Source: Pseudomonadota bacterium (lineage in GTDB: Bacteria > Pseudomonadota > Gammaproteobacteria > Burkholderiales > Burkholderiaceae_E). From it: a DNA stretch of 64,000 nt. The position numbers were made by a program, and so were the translations under genes. The DNA lies in NCBI GenBank assembly GCA_023388075.1, contig JAEWGX010000016.1, positions 1 through 64,000 on the forward strand. Direction: 5' to 3'. Below, one piece after another: positions 8,164 to 15,806 of the stretch (its first letter is position 1; each line of letters starts with the position of its first letter). Under the pieces are notes generated by a model, which saw only the letters and a program-made list of their open reading frames with translations, was not told the origin of the DNA and made no database searches.

Positions 8164-9026
8164 ATCCGGGCAAGCTGAACGTGGACCTGCACTGTCATTC
8201 GACAGTGTCCGACGGCACCCTCGCTCCGCGCGAGGTGGTGCGCCGCGCGCACCGCAACGGCACCCAGTTGCTGGCGCTGACCGATCACGACGAAGTCCGC
8301 GGCCTGGCCGAAGCGCGCGACGAGGCCGACCGGCTCGGGTTGCCGTTCGTCTGCGGCGTCGAGGTTTCCGTGAGCTGGGCCGGGGAGACGATTCACGTGG
8401 TGGGGCTGCGGGTGGACCCGAACGATGCCGCGCTGCTCGCTGGCCTCTCCGGGGTGCGACACGGCCGGGATTCGCGTGCCCACGAGATCGCCGCCGGCCT
8501 CGCCCGAGCCGGCATACCGGGGGCCTACGAGGGCGCATTGCGCTACGTGGGCAATCCGGACCTGATCTCGCGCAGCCATTTCGCCCGCTTCCTCGTCGAG
8601 ATCGGCGCCTGCACCGACGTGCGGCAGGTTTTTGCCAACTACCTGGTCGAAGGCAAGCCGGGCTACGTGCCGCATCGCTGGGCGCGACTGCGTGATGCGG
8701 TCGCGTGGATCCGGGGTGCGGGCGGCGTGGCGGTGCTTGCCCACCCCGGCCGCTATCGCCTGGATTCGACCGGCCTCTGGGCGTTGGTGACCGAATTCCG
8801 TGAGGTGGGCGGGCAGGGCATCGAGGTGCTGTCCAGCAGCCACGATGCCGCCGACGTTTCCCGCTTCGGACAGTGGAGTCGCGAGTTCGGCCTCGCCGCC
8901 TCCCGCGGCTCGGACTTCCACGATCCCGTGGAAAGCACCTACGACCTCGGAAAGCTCCCGTTGCTGCCGGAGGGCCTGGTCCCGGTGTGGGCGGGGTGGC
9001 CCGAGCTCGCGGCGATGTCTCGGTAG
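8160..9026 (+). CDS. PHP-domain phosphoesterase (RNase AM / YciV-like)
   Basis: The polymerase-and-histidinol-phosphatase fold is clear. It has VDLHCHSTVSDGT (HxH metal ligands at residues 11 and 13), LTDHDEVRG, GVEVSV, the histidine in VLAHPGRY, and RGSDFHDP near the end. At 288 residues it matches the YciV family, which includes 3',5'-nucleotide bisphosphate phosphatases and the 5'-3' exonuclease RNase AM. It starts with GTG at 8160, overlapping the upstream hydrolase. The next gene is yciO-like, the usual YciV neighbour in proteobacteria. Confidence 0.9.
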   Translation: MNPGKLNVDLHCHSTVSDGTLAPREVVRRAHRNGTQLLALTDHDEVRGLAEARDEADRLGLPFVCGVEVSVSWAGETIHVVGLRVDPNDAALLAGLSGVRHGRDSRAHEIAAGLARAGIPGAYEGALRYVGNPDLISRSHFARFLVEIGACTDVRQVFANYLVEGKPGYVPHRWARLRDAVAWIRGAGGVAVLAHPGRYRLDSTGLWALVTEFREVGGQGIEVLSSSHDAADVSRFGQWSREFGLAASRGSDFHDPVESTYDLGKLPLLPEGLVPVWAGWPELAAMSR

Positions 9027-9068
9027 AATCGAACGATCATACTCACGCTCGCCCGCTGGCTCGCCGAC

Positions 9069-9698
9069 ATGCAACGCTTCACCGTCCACCCGGTCACTCC
9101 GCAGCGCCGCCTGATGTCGCAGGCGGCCGCACAGATCCGCGGCGGCGCGCTGGTGGCGTTGCCCACCGATGCCTGCTACGTGCTTGCCTGCCAGATCGGC
9201 GACAAGGCGGCGCTGGATCGGATGCGCAAGCTGCGCGGCATCGACGAGAAGCAGCTGCTCTCGCTCCTCTGCCGCGATCTGTCCGAGCTCTCGCAGCATG
9301 CCCAGGTGGACAATCGGCAGTACCGTTTCCTGAAGGAGCGTACGCCCGGCGCCTACACCTTCATCCTGCCGGCCACCAAGGAGGTGCCCAGGCGCCTGCT
9401 GCATCCCTCGCGCAAGACGGTCGGCCTGCGAGTGCCGGATTCCGCCATCGTCCAGGCGCTGCTCGAGGAGCTTGCCCAGCCGGTCATCTGCTCGACCCTG
9501 ATCCTGCCCGGCGATGATCATCCCATCACCGACCCCGACGAGATCCAGGAGCGGCTCGCGCGCCAGATCGACCTGCTGATCGACGGAGGGGCAGGGCGGC
9601 TCGAGCCCACCACCGTGATCGACATGACCGGCGACGAGCCGCTGGTGACCCGGGTCGGGCTCGGGCCGGTGGATCGGATGGCGGTCGCGGCTTCCTAG
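9069..9698 (+). CDS. YciO-type threonylcarbamoyl-AMP synthase family protein
   Basis: A 209-residue protein of the Sua5/YrdC/YciO fold. YrdC and Sua5 make threonylcarbamoyl-AMP for the t6A tRNA modification; YciO paralogues are weaker or of less certain role. Visible: RGGALVALPTDACYVLAC, KLRGIDEKQ, GAYTFILPATKEVPRR, VGLRVPD and STLILPGDD. The order yciV-yciO-trpS is a known betaproteobacterial arrangement, although an M50 protease gene often found between yciO and trpS is absent here. Confidence 0.9.
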   Translation: MQRFTVHPVTPQRRLMSQAAAQIRGGALVALPTDACYVLACQIGDKAALDRMRKLRGIDEKQLLSLLCRDLSELSQHAQVDNRQYRFLKERTPGAYTFILPATKEVPRRLLHPSRKTVGLRVPDSAIVQALLEELAQPVICSTLILPGDDHPITDPDEIQERLARQIDLLIDGGAGRLEPTTVIDMTGDEPLVTRVGLGPVDRMAVAAS

Positions 9699-9732
9699 GA
9701 AGACCGCGACGCGCGGTGCCCATCCGGCGCGA

Positions 9733-9749
9733 ATTCACCGCCGGTGAAT
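9733..9749. promoter_or_regulatory. Perfect 17-bp palindrome upstream of trpS
   Basis: ATTCACCG-C-CGGTGAAT is a perfect dyad of two 8-bp arms about 65 bp before the trpS start. A TACAAT box resembling a -10 element lies at 9771-9776. The dyad could be an operator overlapping the -35 region or the stem of a yciO terminator; there is no T-run. Confidence 0.4.
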
Positions 9750-9813
9750 CCGGCGCTGCCGTCTACTAGCTACAATCGACGCCCCTGTCGCAGCTACTCC
9801 AGCGAGCGCCCCC

Positions 9814-11154
9814 TTGAGCACGACAACGGCGGGCATCACCCGCGTCCTTACCGGCATCACCACCACCGGCACGCCGCATCTCGGCAACTACGTCGGCGCC
9901 ATCCGGCCGTCGGTGGCCGCGAGCCGCCGCAGCGGGGTGCAGAGCTTCTATTTCCTCGCGGACTTTCACGGCCTGATCAAGTGCCCGGAACCGGAAAGGA
10001 TCAGGCGCTCGACGCTCGAGATTGCCGCGAGCTGGCTCGCCGCCGGCCTTGACCCGGCCCAGGTGGTCTTCTACCGGCAGTCGGACATCACGGAGATCCC
10101 GGAGCTCACCTGGCTGCTCACTTGCGTGACCAGCAAGGGCCTGCTCAACCGGGCCCATGCGTACAAGGCGGCTGTGGACCGCAATGCCGAGGCCGGTGTC
10201 GATGCGGATGCGGACGTGACTGCGGGGCTCTTCATGTACCCGGTCCTGATGGCCGCCGACATCCTTGCCTTCAACGCCCACCAGGTGCCGGTCGGCCGTG
10301 ACCAGGTTCAGCACCTGGAGATGACGCGCGACATCGCGCAGCGCTTCAATCATCTCTACGGGGAGCACTTCGTGCTGCCCGAGGCGGTGATCGAAGAGGA
10401 GGTGGCGACGCTGCCGGGGCTCGACGGCCGCAAGATGAGCAAGAGCTACGACAACACCATCGCGCTGTTCGGCTCGCGCGAGCTGCTGCAGCGGCAGATC
10501 GCGTCGATCGTGACGGACTCGCGCGCGCCCGGCGAGCCGAAGTCCACGGAGGGGTCGGCGTTGTTCCAGCTCTTCCAGGCCTTCGCGACGCAGGAAGAGA
10601 CCGCGGAGTTCCGCCAGGCCTTCGCCGACGGCATCTCCTGGGGCGAGGCCAAGGAGAGGCTCTTCCAGCGCGTCGACCGCGAGATCGCGCCGATGCGCGC
10701 CCGCTACGACGCGCTGGTCGCCAACCCGGCGCAAATCGAGTCCGCGCTCGCCGAGGGCGCCCGCAAGGCGCGCGCGCTGGTGTCGCCGTTGATGACGAAG
10801 CTTCGCCATGCGGTGGGGCTGCGCAACCTGGCGTCCGGACCTTCTGGTGACGGGGCGCGGGACGATGCCAAGTCGGATCAGGCGGGCAAGGCGGCGGAGG
10901 CCAGCCGACCGTCCTTCAAGCAGTATCGCGAGCGGGACGGCCGCTTCTACTTCAAGCTCGTGGGGGCCCAGGGTCGGGTGCTGCTGCAGAGCCGGGGGTT
11001 CGAGTCGCCGCGCGAGGCGGGCGACGTGATCGCCGCGCTTCAGCGCGGGGGAGCCGTGGCACTGGCGGCGCATCGCTCCTCGTTCGAGCCGCCGGCGGGA
11101 GACGACGCTGAGGCGCTGGAGGCTGCGCTGCAGCGGCTTGCCCGCGCGGAGTAG
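9814..11154 (+). CDS. trpS: Tryptophanyl-tRNA synthetase with C-terminal DUF1508-like extension
   Basis: Class I synthetase that charges tRNA-Trp. Signature motifs: GTPHLGNYVGA (HIGH-type), the Trp-pocket segment VPVGRDQVQHLE and RKMSKSYDN (KMSKS). Length is 446 residues against about 330-350 for typical bacterial TrpRS. The catalytic protein ends near residue 345, followed by a charged linker. The extension (about 370-412; FKQYRERDGRFYFKLVGAQG) resembles the DUF1508/YegP domain. The start is TTG at 9814. Extended TrpRS forms occur in Betaproteobacteria; the role of the extra domain is unknown to me. Confidence 0.94.
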   Translation: MSTTTAGITRVLTGITTTGTPHLGNYVGAIRPSVAASRRSGVQSFYFLADFHGLIKCPEPERIRRSTLEIAASWLAAGLDPAQVVFYRQSDITEIPELTWLLTCVTSKGLLNRAHAYKAAVDRNAEAGVDADADVTAGLFMYPVLMAADILAFNAHQVPVGRDQVQHLEMTRDIAQRFNHLYGEHFVLPEAVIEEEVATLPGLDGRKMSKSYDNTIALFGSRELLQRQIASIVTDSRAPGEPKSTEGSALFQLFQAFATQEETAEFRQAFADGISWGEAKERLFQRVDREIAPMRARYDALVANPAQIESALAEGARKARALVSPLMTKLRHAVGLRNLASGPSGDGARDDAKSDQAGKAAEASRPSFKQYRERDGRFYFKLVGAQGRVLLQSRGFESPREAGDVIAALQRGGAVALAAHRSSFEPPAGDDAEALEAALQRLARAE

Positions 11155-11196
11155 GGCGCCCCTGGTCTGCCCGGCGGAGGAAGGCGGCTGGAGTCG

Positions 11197-11400
11197 TCAC
11201 TCTGCCTTCAGCAGCCGCTGGACCAGCTTGCGCGATAGTGGCCCGACGAGCAGGACGATCGCGAAAGCCAGCAGCCACGCCGTGGCCCATGCCTTCATCC
11301 AGGTGGCGGCGAACCCGCTCGGGAGCCCGCCTGTGGCCGCCGTGGATACGCCGGACAGGATGAGCGACATCAGGCCGGAGACGAGGAGGCTGGGAGGTGA
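11197..11400 (-). pseudogene. Remnant of a DUF2798 membrane protein (N-terminally truncated)
   Basis: The reading frame ending at 11197 encodes two membrane helices with LLVSGLMSLILSGVSTA, GLPSGFAATWMKAW and LLVGPLSRKLVQRLL, the pattern of the short DUF2798 family. Only about 63 family-like residues remain, and no start codon precedes the first helix in a sensible context. Upstream the frame runs straight into out-of-frame flavodoxin-like sequence, so the N terminus was lost at a deletion joint near 11390-11400. Confidence 0.6.
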
Positions 11401-11550
11401 GCGTGGATTGCTTGTCGCCCGACGGCAGCGCCGAGACGGTGAATCCCGACGCCAGCTTTCCCTTGAGTGCGTGCGACCTCCAGAGCCGGCCCGTCGCGTC
11501 CATGAATGCCTTGAACGGCGCCGAGACGCCGCCCAGGTAGGTGGGCGAAC
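11390..11550 (-). pseudogene. Internal fragment of a flavodoxin/NAD(P)H-dependent oxidoreductase
   Basis: About 50 residues are recognisable: SSPTYLGGVSAPFKAFMDAT and ALKGKLASGFTVSALPSGDKQSTL. These correspond to the SPTY flavin-binding loop and following helix of WrbA-like NAD(P)H:quinone oxidoreductases. Both ends are missing. A preceding strand-like stretch (VSIQF) is in another frame, so a frameshift lies at the SPTY loop. The fragment abuts the DUF2798 remnant downstream and the DUF2938 remnant upstream. Confidence 0.6.
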
Positions 11551-11576
11551 TGGATGGAGACCGTGGGGCTGAGGGA

Positions 11577-11678
11577 TCATCGGAGGATCCACGCGGTGGC
11601 CAGGGCTGACAGGTACAGGCCCAGGCCCAACACAGCGTGGTTGGCCAGGCTCCTGGCGCGGTTCCTGGCGGGCGTGGG
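11577..11678 (-). pseudogene. C-terminal remnant of a DUF2938 membrane protein
   Basis: The last 33 codons, ending at a TGA (11577-11579), read ARSLANHAVLGLGLYLSALA and a short tail. This resembles the final helix of DUF2938 family proteins. Everything before it is missing: the sequence runs directly into the start of the oppositely oriented MerR-type gene. DUF2938 genes commonly sit divergent to such regulators, so this looks like a deletion of most of the neighbour. Confidence 0.5.
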
Positions 11679-11686
11679 CCGCGGAA

Positions 11687-12091
11687 GTGGCCAGGCGGTC
11701 GGGCGTCGCGGCTTCGGCCTTGCGGTTCTACGAGGAGAAGGGCCTGATTGCGTCCACCGGGCGGGTGGGCCTGCGCCGCACCTTCTCGCCGGGCGTGATC
11801 GACCAGCTCTCGCTCATCGCGCTTGGGCAGGCCGCAGGCTTCTCGCTCGATGAGATCAAGGGCATGATCTCGAGCGACGGGCGCACCCGTATCGACCGGG
11901 GGGCGTTGCGAAGCAAGGCCGAGGAGATCGATTCGACGATCAAGCGACTGCAGGCCCTGAGCAACGGCTTGCACCATGCCGCGGTGTGCCCCGCGGAAAA
12001 CCACTCGGAATGCCCGACGTTCAAGCGCCTGGTGCGCGCGGCGGGAGCCGGCAAGCTGGCCGGACCCGGGAGGGGTAAGCGAGGAGCCTAG
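11687..12091 (+). CDS. MerR-family transcriptional regulator, N-terminally clipped
   Basis: A 134-residue helix-turn-helix regulator: ARRSGVAASALRFYEEKGLI (recognition helix and wing of the MerR fold), GLRRTFSPGVIDQLSLIALG, then a dimerisation helix and a cysteine-containing tail (AVCPAENHSECPTFKRL). Homologues usually start a few residues earlier with a segment like DIAEVARRSG. Here the frame upstream of the GTG at 11687 retains AAEV and then degenerates, and no good ribosome-binding site is seen. The gene may have lost its natural start and promoter in the adjacent deletion, so activity is doubtful. Confidence 0.7.
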   Translation: MARRSGVAASALRFYEEKGLIASTGRVGLRRTFSPGVIDQLSLIALGQAAGFSLDEIKGMISSDGRTRIDRGALRSKAEEIDSTIKRLQALSNGLHHAAVCPAENHSECPTFKRLVRAAGAGKLAGPGRGKRGA

Positions 12092-12114
12092 GGAGCCGTC
12101 GGACTTGAATAGAG

Positions 12115-12157
12115 GGCCGCGCCCGGAGCGGGCGCCGCGGCCTCAGGCTTCCTGAGG
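12115..12157. terminator. GC-rich hairpins between the MerR gene and the GGDEF-EAL gene
   Basis: Two adjacent inverted repeats lie at the convergent gene ends. The first is GGCCGCG...CGCGGCC with a bulge (12115-12142); the second is a perfect 7-bp stem, CCTCAGG-CTT-CCTGAGG (12141-12157), which overlaps the end of the leftward gene. There is no poly-T tract, so termination is likely but not proven. Confidence 0.35.
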
Positions 12158-15004
12158 CGCCGGCGCGTCGCCCAGGCTGCGCGCGTCGCGCACCTGGTGC
12201 ATCTGCCGTACCTTCGGCACGGTCTGCAGGAAATCCTTGAGCTGACCCAGCGGCAGTGGTTCGCAGATGAAGGCGCCTTGCATGTGGTCGCAGTCGAAGG
12301 AGCGCAGCGCGCGCATCTCGGCGCCGGTCTCCACGCCCTCGGCCATCACCTGGAGGCCGAGCTTGCCCGCGAGCGTCATGATCGCCTGCACGATGGCGGC
12401 GTTGCCGCGGTCGGCCTGCAGGTCGCGCACGAAGGTGTGGTCGATCTTGAGGCCACCCACCGGCAGGTTGCGCAAGTAGGAGAGCGACGCGTACCCGGTG
12501 CCGAAGTTGTCGATGATGACCTGGATGCCCAGGCGCTTCAGGTCGCCGAGCAGCGCCACGGTCTTGGTCGAGTTGTCGATCAGCGCGTTCTCGGTGAGCT
12601 CGAGCTGGAGCAGCCGCGGCGGGAAGTTGCGCTCGGCGAGCAGGCTGTTCAGCTGGGCCAGGAAGCCATCCTCTCCGAGCTGGCGCGGCGACACGTTGAC
12701 CGAGACGGACATCTCGTCCTTGTCGTCGATGCCCAGCTCGATCCGGTCGTCCAGGGCGCGACGGATGGCCCAGAGCCCGACCTCGCGCATCAGGTTGTTC
12801 TGCTCGGCCGTTGGCAGGAAGGTTTCGGGCAGCAGCAGGCCGCGCTTGGGATGCCGCCACCGGATCAGCCCCTCCATCCCGACGATGCGCTTGTCGCTGA
12901 CCGCCAGCACCGGCTGGTAGTAGAGGTCGACCTCGCCGCGCTGCAAGGCGAGCGGCAACTCGGCGGCGAGCCGGAGCTGGTCGTCGCGGTCGTCGGCGAG
13001 GTCGCGCGCGAAGAAGCGCACGTCGTTGCGGCCCTCGGACTTCACCTGGTACATGGCGCTGTCGGCGCACTTGATGAGCAGGTTCGCGTCGGTGCCGTCC
13101 TCCGGCGAGAGCGCCACGCCGATGCTGGCCGAGAGGAAGTAGGCCCGGTTCTGCAGGATGAACGGTCGCTCGATGGCCGCGAGGACCCGGCGCGCGAGCG
13201 CCTCCACCCGGGTCCGGTCGTCCTCGTGGTCGAGCAGCAGGATGAACTCGTCGCCGCCGATGCGACCGGCCACGTCCTTGGGCCCGATGGATTCGCGAAA
13301 GCGCCGCGCGACCTCGATCAGGACCAGGTCGCCCACCTGGTGGCCCAGGGTGTCGTTGATCACCTTGTAGCGGTCCAGGTCGACGTAGAGCACTGCCGCC
13401 GGCTCGCGGGCGGAGAGCCGCTGCTGCAGCTGCTCGGTGAGGTAGACCCGGTTCGGCAGCCCGGTGAGCGCGTCATGCAGCGATGCGTGCACCAGCCGCT
13501 TTTCCGCCGCCTTGCGCTGCAGGTAGAGCGAGAGGGTCCGCGAGAGGATGTCCGCCACCTGGGAGAGGAATGCGTCGGCGCGGAACCCGACCGGCGAGAA
13601 GAAGAGCAGGGCCGACAGGACGTTCTTCTGCTCGTCCGAGATCGGCGCGAGGAAGGCGGCCTGCATGCCGGTCGCCTGGGACTGGTAGCGTTCGGCGAAG
13701 GTGGCGTGCAGCGTCACGTCCCGCATCCAGATCGCCTGGCCCCGCCACGCCTTGGCCTCGACCGAATCCGGCCCGATCGGGATCTGCTGAGGCAGCTCTC
13801 CCAGCATCCTGGTGACCGCGGGGACGCCCCAACGCTCGCGCACGGTGAGCGATGTCGTTCCCGGGATCTGCGCGAGATGCGCGCCGCCGGACCAGCTCAT
13901 CATGCGCGAAACCGCGATGATGATCGCCGCCACCACGCGCTCCGGCTCGTTCTGCTCGCGCATGATGGTGGCCATCTCGCTCTCGAGCTGCAGCAGGAGC
14001 TGCTGCTGCGTCTCGCGCGTGACGTTGCGCCCGACACCCCGGTAGCCCACGACGCTGCCGGCGGCATCGAAGGTCGGGCGACCCGAGATCGCGATGGAGA
14101 AGAGATGGCCGTCGGGATCGAGCAGGCTGTACTGGAAGTCCTCGAACTGGCGGTCGGCGGCGAGATCGGCCTTGAGCGCGTCCCAGTTGGCGCGCGGCAC
14201 GCCGATCAGGTTCGCCTCCCAGAAATGGCGCCCGATGTTGCCCTTGGCCCAGGCGCCGAGCGCGGCCACCACGCTTTCGGAGATGAACGAGACCCGGTGC
14301 TCCGCATCGGTCTCCCAGACCCAGTCGGAGCTCAGCTGGGTGAGGTCGCGGAACTTCGCCTCGCTCGCGGCGAGCTGCTGCGCCATGGTGCGCATTGCCG
14401 TGATGTCCTGCGCGATCCCGGCGAGCCGCACCACGTTGCCGTGCTCGTCCGCCTCCGGCCGGGCCACCGAGCGGATCCAGATCTGGTCCTTGCCGCGCTT
14501 GATGTAGCGGTACTCGATGCGGACCTCGCGGCCGCGCTTGACGCCGCGACGGTGCGCGTTCTGCCAACGTTCCTGGTCCTCGGGATGGATGCAGATGTGG
14601 AAGGCGCGGGGCGAAGGCGGGCCGTGCTCCTTGTCGATGCCGAAGACCCGGTAGGAGCCCTCGCTCCAGTAGAAGCGGTCCTCCAGCAGGTCGTACACCC
14701 ACGAGCCCATCACCGCGAGGCCCTCGGCCACCCCGTATTGCGCCTGCAGCTCGGAGAGTCGCTTGTTGATGGCGCGCTGCTCGCGCAGGTCCTCGGAGAC
14801 CTGCATGAGCCCGTAGCCGAAGACCGAGATCGCGACCAGCGCAACCGGCAGCGCGTACCAGAAGTAGCGTGTCAGCTCGTCCGGAAAGAGCAGGCCGGCC
14901 GCGGTGAACGCGGCCGCCACCACGATCGGAAGCGCGAACGTCTTCAGCCGGCCCTTGTGCCTGACCAGCCTTGCATAGAATGCGCTGACGTTCTCGAGAG
15001 TCAC
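12143..15004 (-). CDS. Membrane PAS-PAS-GGDEF-EAL protein with altered EAL site
   Basis: A 953-residue cyclic-di-GMP protein. Order: two N-terminal membrane helices (about 20-70), a PAS domain (about 90-205; WSEGSYRVFGIDKEHGPPSP), a second PAS (about 215-335), a GAF-like region (about 345-500), GGDEF at 583-587 and an EAL domain (about 690-930). The GGDEF motif is intact but the inhibitory RxxD site reads GPKD at 574-577, so product inhibition is probably absent. The EAL signature reads EGL at 711-713, and the second metal Asp of DDFGTG is Asn833 (IDNFGTG). Phosphodiesterase activity is therefore doubtful while cyclase activity is plausible. It starts with GTG at 15004, 7 bp from the divergent methyltransferase. 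Confidence 0.93.
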   Translation of the reverse strand: MTLENVSAFYARLVRHKGRLKTFALPIVVAAAFTAAGLLFPDELTRYFWYALPVALVAISVFGYGLMQVSEDLREQRAINKRLSELQAQYGVAEGLAVMGSWVYDLLEDRFYWSEGSYRVFGIDKEHGPPSPRAFHICIHPEDQERWQNAHRRGVKRGREVRIEYRYIKRGKDQIWIRSVARPEADEHGNVVRLAGIAQDITAMRTMAQQLAASEAKFRDLTQLSSDWVWETDAEHRVSFISESVVAALGAWAKGNIGRHFWEANLIGVPRANWDALKADLAADRQFEDFQYSLLDPDGHLFSIAISGRPTFDAAGSVVGYRGVGRNVTRETQQQLLLQLESEMATIMREQNEPERVVAAIIIAVSRMMSWSGGAHLAQIPGTTSLTVRERWGVPAVTRMLGELPQQIPIGPDSVEAKAWRGQAIWMRDVTLHATFAERYQSQATGMQAAFLAPISDEQKNVLSALLFFSPVGFRADAFLSQVADILSRTLSLYLQRKAAEKRLVHASLHDALTGLPNRVYLTEQLQQRLSAREPAAVLYVDLDRYKVINDTLGHQVGDLVLIEVARRFRESIGPKDVAGRIGGDEFILLLDHEDDRTRVEALARRVLAAIERPFILQNRAYFLSASIGVALSPEDGTDANLLIKCADSAMYQVKSEGRNDVRFFARDLADDRDDQLRLAAELPLALQRGEVDLYYQPVLAVSDKRIVGMEGLIRWRHPKRGLLLPETFLPTAEQNNLMREVGLWAIRRALDDRIELGIDDKDEMSVSVNVSPRQLGEDGFLAQLNSLLAERNFPPRLLQLELTENALIDNSTKTVALLGDLKRLGIQVIIDNFGTGYASLSYLRNLPVGGLKIDHTFVRDLQADRGNAAIVQAIMTLAGKLGLQVMAEGVETGAEMRALRSFDCDHMQGAFICEPLPLGQLKDFLQTVPKVRQMHQVRDARSLGDAPAPQEA

Positions 15005-15011
15005 GTGTGAG

Positions 15012-15647
15012 ATGAATTGCCGATCGCCATCATCCGGGGCTGCGGTCCCATCCGGTCATGCCAACCCCTTGGCCGATCCGCACGTTGCCATCGGGCAACA
15101 TTCGCCCTGGGTCGCCCGTTGGATCGGGCATCCGCGCGAAGGCGCCCGCCTGCTGGACTTCGCCTGCGGCAGCGGACGCCATAGCCGCCTGGCAGCGGAC
15201 CGGGGCTTTCGCGTCCTGGCCGTCGACAGGGACGAGGGCTTGCTCGACTGGGGTCAGCATAGGAACACGGAGGTTCGCGCGGAAGACCTGGAATCCGGAC
15301 GGTGGAGCTTCTCTGCCGAGCGGTTCGAGGTGATCGTCGTCACCAACTTCCTCCACCGTCCGCGCCTGGCACTGCTCGCGGCATTGCTGCGTCCCGGCGG
15401 TCGCCTGGTGTACGAGACCTTTGCGCGCGGCAACGAGGCCTATGGTAAACCGAGCCGTCCGGCCTTCCTGCTCGCTCAGGACGAGCTCTTCCTGGTCTCA
15501 CGGCGCGCCGGGCTGCGGGTGCTCGCCTTCGAGCAGGGCTTCGTCGCCTCGCCCCGGCCGGCGCTGGTGCAGCGCGTGGCCGCGGTCATGCCGCCGTGGA
15601 ATCCCGAATCCGCGCCGCTCGTCGGGCAGGAGCCCACGCTGAGCTAA
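15012..15647 (+). CDS. Class I SAM-dependent methyltransferase (TehB/UbiG-like)
   Basis: A 211-residue methyltransferase: motif I LLDFACGSGRHSRLAADRG, acidic residue of motif II in LAVDRD, motif IV region VIVVTNFLHRP, and motif V LRPGGRLVYETFARGN. The sequence WVARWIGHPREGARLLDFACG at the front is typical of small proteobacterial methyltransferases of unassigned substrate. Its ATG at 15012 lies only 7 bp from the divergent GGDEF-EAL start, so each gene's ribosome-binding site lies within the other's coding start. The real start could lie a little further in. Confidence 0.83.
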   Translation: MNCRSPSSGAAVPSGHANPLADPHVAIGQHSPWVARWIGHPREGARLLDFACGSGRHSRLAADRGFRVLAVDRDEGLLDWGQHRNTEVRAEDLESGRWSFSAERFEVIVVTNFLHRPRLALLAALLRPGGRLVYETFARGNEAYGKPSRPAFLLAQDELFLVSRRAGLRVLAFEQGFVASPRPALVQRVAAVMPPWNPESAPLVGQEPTLS

Positions 15648-15727
15648 AATTCCGGCCACGCGGCGCGTCCCGATGGAATCGACGCCGTCGGGCCTCGAGG
15701 AAACGCCGGGCCGCCCCAGGTTTCCTT

Positions 15728-15764
15728 GGCCCCCGCGGGGGGCGGGCCGGGCGAAGCCTGGCCC
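15728..15764 (+). repeat. Inverted-repeat element in the dapA leader
   Basis: Two consecutive stems occur 40-80 bp before dapA: GCCCCCGCGGGGGGC (about 15729-15743), then a 9-bp stem GGGCCGGGC-GAA-GCCTGGCCC (15744-15764, one G-U pair). Similar CCCC/GGGG palindromes joined to CGAAGC-loop hairpins are common as dispersed intergenic elements in Burkholderiales. No known riboswitch structure is recognisable. Confidence 0.45.
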
Positions 15765-15806
15765 TGGGGGTGCTCAGGGGCCGATACCGAAAGCGAGGAC
15801 GCTTCA

